Of a DNA stretch of 64,000 nt, positions 56,248 to 64,000 are shown piece after piece. How positions within the stretch are numbered: position 1 is the first letter of the stretch; each line of letters begins with the position of its first letter. Source of the DNA: Varroa destructor (taxonomy: Eukaryota; Arthropoda; Arachnida; Mesostigmata; Varroidae); assembly GCF_002443255.2 (NCBI RefSeq), contig NW_019211458.1, positions 19,113,509 to 19,177,508 on the forward strand, given 5' to 3'. Below the pieces are notes generated by a model. The model saw nothing but the letters and a program-made list of their open reading frames with translations, was not told the origin of the DNA and made no database searches. Made by a program: the position numbers and the translations under genes.

Positions 56248-59200
56248 CTATCTCTCTCAAGCCCTGTCGTTCCCCCTCCTTCTCCATTTTGCGTCCAGCG
56301 CCCCTTCAACCACGCGACGGCAGCAAACGATGGGGGGTGCTGGCAACCGCGGACTCGTCAGACGAATGAACAATATGCTTGGAGATGGGGGTAACAGAAC
56401 GGTGAGAAATAAAACGATAGGAGAGGATTGCCAGTTGCTGTGCTGATGAGAGAAATAGGAAAAGAGTTGAAGAGCGACTCGGCCCCTAAGCTCTTCCTCG
56501 AGGCCCCGAGCCTCCAGGCTTTTCCCCCGTCGGCACCGTTGCCTCTAACTGTTCTGAGAGTGCCAAAAAGGCTAAGCGCTGTAGAGAGCTACAGCGCCAC
56601 AGCCTCTCCCTAATGTTGAAGGGAATGCATTCTCGCTCACACTCACTCTGTTCTATTTCACATTTACGCCCACTTCTACTCACCCTTCTTCGCTTGTAGG
56701 CCTCCATCTCTTAACATAACCTCCCTATTTCTCGATCACGGACTGTAGTGGTTGGCCTGTGGCAGCTATCTACCTAACAAACCGCATACCACCACTACGT
56801 GGTTGAACTGCTGGACGCGAGCCATTACGTCAGACTGGATCTACCGACCGACCGGTGCTAAGCAATTGAATTATAATGGCGATGGCATACACGCCAAAGC
56901 TTCCAGGCCGCCGCTGTCGACGGTGTCAGACTAGACCGGATTCTGATGTGGTACATACATGTGAGTGTAGTGAGAACGGTGTGATGAGGGTTTCACAACG
57001 ATATCATTTATATACATTATGGGCTTTGCTACCTAAACACGAAGAAGTGAAAAGGAGTGACGGTATTACTTTATAGATAGGTAGAAAAGGTAGGACATCC
57101 TCAGAATTATATGGGCGCGCGGTCCAACAGACAGGCGAACTAGCATAATCCTTACACAATTAGTGAGTTAGCAAAACGTCGCTGTTAACAAAAAAAAAAA
57201 GCTAAATTGGATCGGCTACTAAATATTGAGATGGTGGGGAAGGCTAAACTGGATTATGAAGAGCAATAACGATTGCACATTGCATTGCATGAACCTTTAC
57301 AAACCTAGCAAACGTTTGACCCTATCAAGCGAGCAAGGTACTGGTGTTTGATAGTCTATATTGATTCTATCTATCTAGCGCACCAGGACGCGGCAACGAT
57401 ATAACTTAGAATATTTAATGACGTGAAAAATGCTAGCTGTAATTCTACTGCCTCAGTCGAATATGTGTTGTTTTCTGTTTCGAAGCACAGTAGGCGTTCG
57501 GAAGAAAGTAGGAAAGCGGACGATAATATTTTGACGAATAAACTGCGTTCACAAGAGGTCGATGCTTGCAGACACCGAAAAAGTTTAGCAAACAGCTTTC
57601 TCACTTTCGACTTCCTGCAGTTGCATTTTTACATAACGAATAACATGGACACGCGGGTAGATAATAGCTTCAAGAAGAAAGCAGGATAGGAAGGAACGAC
57701 CACTGAATCAAAGCCTCCAATCGACCTGTTCTCTCATTCTGTAGATCTTCTAACGTAAAGCTCGGAACGAACTTGAATGTATAAAATGTTTACCACGGGA
57801 TGTACAGTTCTGCTCGTGGGTTAGGTTTCTACCGCTCATAGTTGCAGCCTTGTTTAGTCTGGGCATCTAGGCTAATCAGTTCGAAACAAACTAACCAGTG
57901 GTTCTTGTCGAGTTGTCTTTCGTTTCTCTCTGTTCATATCTCTGTTCGTGTCTCTTTCTGAGTTCTACGTTTGGATTGTTCCGCATCCGTCCTCCTCAGC
58001 ACTCAAGTCCCTGCACATAGAAACATACATCGTATATATATATAGAGTGTTTAGGTTGCGTGCTTTGGCAGAACTGGCTGGCTGGGTGCCTTGCTTGCCT
58101 TTTACGACCAAGACGCAAGACGGGAACGCACGAGTTCGGCGAACTTGACGAAGAACCGCGTCAGGTCGTAGGGTAGGCTTCGCTTAGCTGACGACCTCCG
58201 CGCAAATGAACCTGCCACGCGAAAACAAAAGTAGAAAGAACAACAGCATGAAGGACAAGGACGTAGATACGCAAAAGAAAATGCTCATTTTCGAGTGAGA
58301 CGAAGAAAATGCGGCTGTCTCCTGACAGCTTTACGGTTCCAAACAACTGTGCGGGTTTTAGCTAACCCAAAGAAAGGGGAGTGAACTATGGCGTTAGCAG
58401 AGCAATGCAATAGTTAGTATTCTTATATCTGTCCATATAGAGGTAAAAGACGCGGTGAATCTTTCTCGAATGCAATAAAAGATTGAGACATTGGAATAAC
58501 ATTGAGTGCATCTTCTAAAACGTCCTTGCTACATACAGGTGCATCATACGAAAAGCAGCTTTCAGATCCAATGTACATGGTTATGGTCGGCTTATTGTAG
58601 CGACAGTCTTCATTGTGACTAGATTAGAAATTTTGTCTCATTTGATAAGCAATGCTTTACGTATACGGGTACGCGTCTACTGCTGTTACCGTCGCTGTCC
58701 ATTAAATGTGGCATTACTTAAACCTCCTGACATTTAAGCTTGAGGGGGCTACGAGCCATTTTGTGTCAATAGCGTCCACGAAAGGCTTCGTAAAGCTATA
58801 GTAGATAGATTGTACAGAAATAAATGTTTATTACAGCTAAATAAATTATCTATTTGATTACTTTCGACGTGGCATTTTATCGCATATTACTCTGGTGCAG
58901 AAAGTACTGATCGACAGAGTCGTGCGAACAATGATAGAATATTTAATTAATCTAGACGGACGCAAGTCTTTTAGTCCTGTATTATTTACAATGACAAACA
59001 GTATCTGGAGCGCACGAATTACTCTGGTAGCACATTTTGTATGAACACCTATTATTCGAGGCAAATCTTTCAGCATTGGGCAACTGAATCTACTGGATGA
59101 TGGTGTTGCATTCTATAATCACCGTTCGTATATAATGTTTCGCACTGGAAAATAAGCGGCGAACCTACTGAGCTTGAATACTCAAGTTAGTTGAGTTCCT

Positions 59201-59598
59201 TCTGGAATACCACTTAAACTCAATTGCCTCCGGAGCTTACAAGAAAACCCATGGGAAAACCGGCCAAACTGCCATAACAAGTAACTACTATGCGAAACCT
59301 TGCATCCAAAAGTGTCATTCCTTGTACGTGTAATTAAGTTAATAATCTTGAAAAATGTACTTTTAATTATTGTCTTCGGATGCTCTGGACCCCAAGAGGT
59401 CAAATCTGATTGTCAACGTAGGCATTCAGATTAAAACAAGCTCCCTCAAATGAGCGTTCACCATACGAATCTTTGGGCACTTTACTGGTTTTTTGCGTGC
59501 GACTCTTTTAATAGCCCGACACGGTCCGGCACTATGAATTATTTCACTATAGGACGAAACCCGAATTTTCGAACGTTTGACTGTAGCATACTTGCTGG

Positions 59599-59967
59599 AT
59601 GGTTTCTCCCTCCATAGCTCGTTTGCACATAAAGCTTATCCGGAATAAAAGCACATCTTGCATACAATATAGGTGCATACATCAAGATTGGGACACACGT
59701 AGGCAGATATTTCTAGTGTTTTTATTTGTTTTTATAAAAACATGTCCAGCAGCTGGTCGAAATTGGATTTCGTACATTATTATCTTTACAACCGAATTGG
59801 AATCCGTAGCTTTCGGTTACATGTCGAAGTACCCTGGCAACATCGTATTCTTCGGTTCGTTTGCTGTATGTGCACGTTTGTGTAAAAAACACAGATGCAG
59901 GCTTCTTGATTGTTCAGGCAGACCTTTGACTGATATAATTCCTGCTAGCTTATTAAACAACGGCTAA
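59599..59967 (+). CDS. Candidate ORF with hydrophobic segments
   Basis: ATG-initiated, 122 residues, the longest frame with a true ATG on the plus strand apart from those at 1564 and 10724. Hydrophobic runs at about residues 38-47, 56-64 and 82-94 could be membrane segments, with a Cys-rich basic patch (CARLCKKHRCRLLDC) after them. No domain is recognised. By composition one or two frames of this length are expected by chance. Confidence 0.12.
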   Translation: MVSPSIARLHIKLIRNKSTSCIQYRCIHQDWDTRRQIFLVFLFVFIKTCPAAGRNWISYIIIFTTELESVAFGYMSKYPGNIVFFGSFAVCARLCKKHRCRLLDCSGRPLTDIIPASLLNNG

Positions 59968-60415
59968 TCTAGCGCTGGTTTGCTCGTTGTTCTGCCATTC
60001 TTTTCAGTTTCTCTATGTGTTTATCTTTTTCTGCGTTATCTATTCGCCTTCTCTTGTGTATTGTTCCGTGTGCTAGATGCAACGACTAGTTACTTGGTGG
60101 GATAGTGTGTGTTTGCCCATGGAGAGACCCGAAAAGCCATGTCAAAGGCAAGCAATTGTTTTTCACAGTTTCACATAGAACTCGAGTAGGACAACCAGGC
60201 TAGTATGCAGGCTAGGCAGCTGGCTGGCTCTCTGGACCGCTTTGCCTATAAATATATAGTAGTCAATTGGCTAACTAAAAGGAAAGAAGCAACGGTGACT
60301 TGCGCTGCTGCTGCCGCCGTCGAAGAAGAAGAAGAACGAATCTCCTGCTTGGCGTTGGTGTCGTTGCAGCTTCTTGCTTCCTCTATAGTGCCCTAAATGT
60401 CTTATCTGTGATTGC

Positions 60416-60432
60416 AGAGAGAGAGAGAGAGA
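60416..60432. repeat. GA microsatellite
   Basis: Eight GA units, purine on the plus strand. It lies within overlapping plus-strand frames that read it as Arg-Glu repeats, and it follows a GAA repeat at about 60327-60338. Confidence 0.85.
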
Positions 60433-60490
60433 AGGCAAAGCTCGAGAAAACAGTGCTTCCATTGCCCGTCTTACCGCGCGCTTCGTGTAG

Positions 60491-60542
60491 TCAATGATGG
60501 TGGGTGTACATCTGCGCGCCCAAGTGTATGTGTCTTTTTGCC
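60491..60542 (+). other. Possible small exon before the 60.9 kb exon
   Basis: TTCGTGTAG at the left and GCCG/GTGAGT at the right (GT near 60543). In the phase that joins to the exon at 60899 the stretch is open for about 15 codons after a TGA. The join would make an intron of about 355 bases. Very tentative. Confidence 0.12.
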
Positions 60543-60898
60543 GGTGAGTGGATTAACCGGAAGTTGGTGTGCGGAGCCTTCCGGCACGAGTTCCGCTTTG
60601 CAATGATATCTCCGTTTTCACACAGTCATTTTCTCCTTGTCGTTATGTAGCTGCTTCCCTCTGGTTTCATTTCTTGAGTGCGATCTGCTTTGCCCCATTC
60701 GTACAAGAGCGGTCGTGCAGGGAACAGCGTAAGGCATGGCTGTAAGCTATACTATAACCAAGCACTGGTGGAAAAGCCTGAAGGAAGGGAGGTCGGGATC
60801 GCCTCAATCCGTCCGTGACCCCATCTTGGGTCCCCAGTTATCAGCTGCCACTTACCATCTCAAGGTGGCCTTACTACCTCCTTCTGTTTTCCGCTAAG

Positions 60899-61179
60899 TC
60901 ATTGAGCTGGACGTCACTTCAGGAACCAGCGAATTCGACAAGAAGCAAAGTTTTGCCGCCAGAGGCAGCATTAGAAAGGAAGAGTCACCTACAGTTCGCG
61001 ACCTTAGCAACAGAGCTGCTACGGATTTCATTCTTTTCGAGCCCAACAACGATCTCTTAACCTTTGTTCGCTTTTCCTGGCGAAACAACAACAGCGACAA
61101 CAAACCGCGTCACACGGGAAATGACAACAAGTTATCGTGGCAAAAGCGTCAGGAAGCCGTTTCCTTGAAGCGAAAATAA
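60899..61179 (+). CDS. Candidate terminal exon, polar unknown protein
   Basis: The 3' splice site is the best in the window: a TTACTAC branch-point-like motif, then CTCCTTCTGTTTTCCGCTAAG ending at 60898 with no earlier AG. After two bases of phase the frame runs 92 codons to TAA: IELDVTSGTSEFDKKQSF, a basic RGSIRKEE patch, a central hydrophobic FILFEP/LLTFVRF part, an Asn run and a Lys/Arg-rich C-terminus. There is no internal Met, so it must be spliced to an upstream exon. The opposite strand is also open for about 70 codons. No family is recognised. Confidence 0.3.
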
Positions 61180-61189
61180 CAAAATCGAA

Positions 61190-62670
61190 TACAGTCTATG
61201 TAGGAACGTTATGTTTATATATATATACGCTTGTGCATACGTATTGGCACCATTCCAATTGTGTGTATTGAGGTACGAAGCTACGTTTGAGATCACTTCA
61301 TACAGGACCATTCCAGCGGATGTCGAAAAGATCTGTCTAGATGACTTAGTGAACATACGAACAGAGAGTTCCGGGCAGGTTTGCTGCTTTGTGGTGGCAG
61401 CTTTCTTATCCGATAAAATTGCAAAAACACCATCTCGTACAATGTGTAGCGAAAGATTGCGTCGACCCAAACAAGACATGAACTAAAACGCATGTGATTA
61501 TAGCATATCTGTATGTACATTTAGATCTCTCGTTCTCGTTAATACTGTTATTAAGATTAGTGAACATACGACCTACAAATATATACAGCGGCTAATTTGG
61601 GACAGACCAGACAGGCCAACAAGCCCCGCGTTAAGACGGTGTTGGTATATTTTAAAATTAACTAAAATACACAAAAAAACTATTGTTGTCTCTCTTTATT
61701 CGATATTATCGACTGATTGAAGGGGCAGTACCTTATGTAAATAAGCCAGATTTCTCCATGCACCGAGGGATGTCTGGTTCTATTTTTTTTTTATATAATG
61801 TAAACGTTGCACAATATGTACGTAATAACTATTTTTAGCTTTCGGTAAGTTTAATAAGGTACAACTTGCCACAATCAATCTAACCCTGCAGTTTTTTCGT
61901 AGAGCTGTCTGCATTCAAGAAATGATTAGAAAATAGCAATGAAATCGCATTTCGTGAGTTATCCTACCAACTCATCCTCGAAGAATCACCCTTTAGTGTT
62001 TAGTTAATAGAGTAATAAAGATCCGTGCACTCTGTGCGTTTTTCTGTCGCTTTCTTGGCGCATCCTCTCGTGCATGCTTTGTTGGAACTAACTGTTAGAA
62101 CTATCTATCGTGGGCAACAAAGGGTAGCAAATGTTATCTCTTGCCAAGTACGTCTTCCTCAAATCAGCGGATGCATAGAGCACCGCATCTATGTTATCCC
62201 GCATAGTCTTTTACTCGTGTTGCTTTCTTAGAAATAGGACAAAGGGGGAGTGAATGGCTTCTACTTGTTCGTACGCTCCTGTCGTTCACATCGCAAAGGG
62301 ATAAAATAGAATCGGATAAGGGAGCCGGACTGCTGCTGCTGTTGCTTCAAGACGCACCTACTATCTTCCTTCATCCTGTGAGAAGAATTACAACGTAAGA
62401 CGCCAACAGAGAGGCTATGCGATGCCGGAGTAGCAACTGGACGTCACAGAGACTACTGCGCCGTGAGGTGCCACACAGGTAGACAGATCGCTGGCGAACC
62501 AGATTACCGCTAGTCAAGAAGGCACGCACTGCTTACCAGCTCCACTATTCGCCGCTATCCTTTATACGCGTTGTCTACGAGCGTGGTAAGCATCTTATCT
62601 TAAGCCGAAGTTAGCGAGAAGCAGGGTCTCGACTAGCACAATTCTCTCATCAGAGCCGGACAAGCAAGAA
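61190..62670. other. No supported gene
   Basis: 61211-61486 (plus, 91 codons) and 61132-61479 (minus, 115 codons) are open opposite each other without ATG or splice support. A 15-base direct repeat (TTAGTGAACATACGA) lies at 61346-61360 and 61557-61571. The rest is AT-rich to 62000, then GC-richer. Confidence 0.35.
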
Positions 62671-62682
62671 GACTTGCCCTAG

Positions 62683-62970
62683 CTTGATGGTTCGTTCGTA
62701 CTCTTTTGTTGTGGGGGGCCGACTGGAGCGGCGAGAGTAGTCAGAAACAGAAGGAAAGCTTTTGCCGGTCGAATCCATGAGATGCCTGACCAGCTTTTGT
62801 TTGAGTATATAACAGGGAGACAGGCAGAAATAGAAGCGCACAGGGGACACGACTGTACCGACAACGGCGAAGGCGAAAGGGATCGCAAGTACGGTGTCGT
62901 CGTTGAGGATTGGGTGGCGGGCAACGAGGTCCACGAACGTGCGAAGGAACCAAAAGGCCTCCGTCAATAG
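62683..62970 (+). CDS. Candidate exon in a multi-frame open segment
   Basis: Plus-strand frame open for 95 codons after a TAG at 62680-62682; the ATG at 62782 gives a 62-residue version, MPDQLLFEYITGRQAEIEAH, then an acidic/basic polar stretch (NGEGERDRKYGVVVEDW) to TAG. All three minus-strand frames are also open across 62741-62924. The plus-strand peptide is the most soluble-protein-like of the four, but the purine-rich strand would give this in any case. No family is recognised. Confidence 0.15.
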   Translation, partial: LDGSFVLFCCGGPTGAARVVRNRRKAFAGRIHEMPDQLLFEYITGRQAEIEAHRGHDCTDNGEGERDRKYGVVVEDWVAGNEVHERAKEPKGLRQ

Positions 62971-63067
62971 ACGGCTTTAGTATTATTAAAGCATAGAGGG
63001 ACGAAGCGAAAGCAGGTGAGTATACGAGGGAAAGAAGACCAGGCGTTACGGTGGAGAAACGGGGCAT
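62741..63067 (-). CDS. Weak candidate ORF opposite the 62.7 kb frame
   Basis: ATG at 63067 (minus), 108 residues. The first 40 residues contain a moderately hydrophobic run (LLSLVYSPAFASSLYALIIL) that could be a leader; a Pro/Arg-rich middle and a Leu/Phe-rich end follow. It competes with two other minus-strand frames and one plus-strand frame over the same bases. No family is recognised. Confidence 0.1.
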   Translation of the reverse strand: MPRFSTVTPGLLSLVYSPAFASSLYALIILKPSIDGGLLVPSHVRGPRCPPPNPQRRHRTCDPFRLRRCRYSRVPCALLFLPVSLLYTQTKAGQASHGFDRQKLSFCF

Positions 63068-63099
63068 GGCCTGAGGATCCGCAGGACGGTCAGGGTTAG

Positions 63100-64000
63100 C
63101 AGGATGGGCATGGTAGGGCTAGAACAATGCTATGTGTTGGCCGAATTGTTTCATGATATTAATGACCAGCAGAACGGCATAGCAGAGGCCTCACAATAGT
63201 CCCCAGAGTCAGCGAACAACACGAACAAGCTTCCATCCAACGGCGTTCGTTGCTCTTACATTTTCATCTTTCTTAACCCCGTTTTCCTTCACTCCCGCCA
63301 GCAGCTGTCAGAGATCGCTTCGTCCTCCCCTCATTAGTTCGCAGCGAGCACAACGAAGGCGATGGCGACGCTGGAGACGGAAAACCAAGAAGGCTGACTA
63401 ATGTCATCGAATGATGCTCGGTCTGTTAAGACTGGTGTTTGGTGCCGTTCATAGCCGCAGCTGCAATGCCCCACCGCCTACCCGTCGTAGTGATTCGTTT
63501 CAAGCATCTACACTTTAAAGCAGAAACAGCTATATATAGTGCGGTCAGCAGCTCTCCTCCACATATTAAAAAAGTGTCCAATTTTAGCATCCATCTCTCC
63601 GGCCGTTACCAGGTGACACGGTTGAAAGGGAGTACATCATGCTATTGAAATGTAGCATTCGCTGTCGGTGGAACGCTTTACATGTGGCAAGAGTTTGTTT
63701 GCTTAGGCGGTATCGACAACATAGTACTGGGTGAGCAAGGGCAAGAGGTTGAAGACGAAATTCAGTAAATTGTATGAGTAAAATGAAAGGAACTCAACTC
63801 AAACTTCATTATGTAACAATTATTGCGACAAATTTGAAGATTAGAATAAGAATATAAATCAGACAAATCATCATGTTTTAATTAAATAATGTTAATAAAA
63901 TCACTTGGTATGGATTTTTACTTACATCTAATACGCGTGTGTGTTTTTCATGCCAGAGGTTTTATAGCATACCGTAAAATTCACATGTACCACCAAAAAA
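63100..64000. other. GC-richer patch then AT-rich end
   Basis: 63240-63660 is moderately GC-rich, with a plus-strand ATG frame at 63466 (about 60 codons, MPHRLPVVVIRFKHLHF at its start) but no splice evidence. 63760-64000 is AT-rich with nothing recognisable. The window ends inside this stretch. Confidence 0.4.

Larger units (their letters stand above)
50510..59590. other. Long stretch with little gene evidence
   Basis: 51040-52960 and 53410-55440 are AT-rich and empty. The 53270-53410 patch is open in two plus-strand frames without good edges. 55799-55826 is a CT tract. 55950-57080 and 57420-57690 contain several ATG frames of 60-96 codons on both strands, GC-richer than the flanks, but with no recognisable product. 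Hairpin at 51660-51692. Confidence 0.4.

Noticed and set aside
58614..58625. TGACTAGAT, seed of miR-279
   Set aside because: Only nine bases match and no hairpin partner was found.
61132..61486. Opposing open frames of 115 (minus) and 91 (plus) codons
   Set aside because: Neither has ATG plus splice support, and the segment is AT-rich with TA repeats.
1..64000. CRISPR arrays, insertion sequences, integrons or bacterial operons
   Set aside because: No regularly spaced repeats, transposase-like frames or ribosome-binding sites were seen; the sequence is eukaryotic in character.

Overview
This window looks like nuclear DNA of an invertebrate eukaryote, most likely an arthropod. GC is moderate (low forties percent by eye). 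CpG is not visibly depleted, which fits a genome with little germline methylation. Mononucleotide tracts and TA, TAGA, CT, GA, CAA and CCCAT microsatellites are frequent, and there are no bacterial-style operons, long open frames, rRNA or convincing tRNA genes. I suspect an arachnid or insect, but nothing in the sequence proves a lineage.

No stretch encodes a protein family I can name with confidence. Open frames longer than 120 codons are rare and occur at about the rate expected by chance for this composition, so most of the window is probably intronic or intergenic. What can be supported is a set of candidate exons: open frames whose edges coincide with good splice signals (pyrimidine tract plus AG, or GTAAGT/GTGAGT/GTATGT donors), or with an ATG in good context. 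All carry low to moderate confidence, because purine-rich or GC-rich non-coding DNA also translates into protein-like strings.

Layout. 1-7 kb: AT-rich DNA with two signal-peptide-like open frames (1.56 kb and 6.1 kb, the latter behind a TATA motif). 7-12 kb: exon-like blocks on the plus strand at 7.5, 8.4 and 10.77-11.49 kb; the last is strongly purine-loaded and follows a pyrimidine tract with no AG for about 100 bases. 12-22 kb: mostly simple DNA with a minus-strand terminal-exon candidate at 14.1 kb, a CAA-repeat exon candidate at 17.7 kb and an AT inverted repeat at 19.8 kb. 22.8-28.5 kb: the most gene-like interval, with a plus-strand island at 25.1-26.1 kb that holds a 54-base GT..AG mini-intron, and minus-strand candidates at 22.9-23.2, 27.8 and 28.3 kb. 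32-33 kb: a GC-rich patch with an ATG exon candidate that ends next to a near-perfect 51-base hairpin. 34-37 kb: a long minus-strand open frame and a plus-strand exon with a GTAAGT donor. 44.0-45.1 kb: a GC-rich minus-strand exon cluster. 48.8-50.5 kb: further plus-strand exon candidates beside TA and CCCAT repeats. 50.5-59.6 kb: mostly AT-rich and empty. 59.6-63.7 kb: plus-strand candidates, including a terminal exon with a very good 3' splice site at 60.9 kb and a segment at 62.7-62.9 kb open in four frames.

The candidates do not assemble into a pathway. The simplest reading is one or more large, intron-rich genes, with exons on both strands, whose conserved domains mostly lie outside this window. 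Transcript evidence or a protein search would be needed to confirm any of them.
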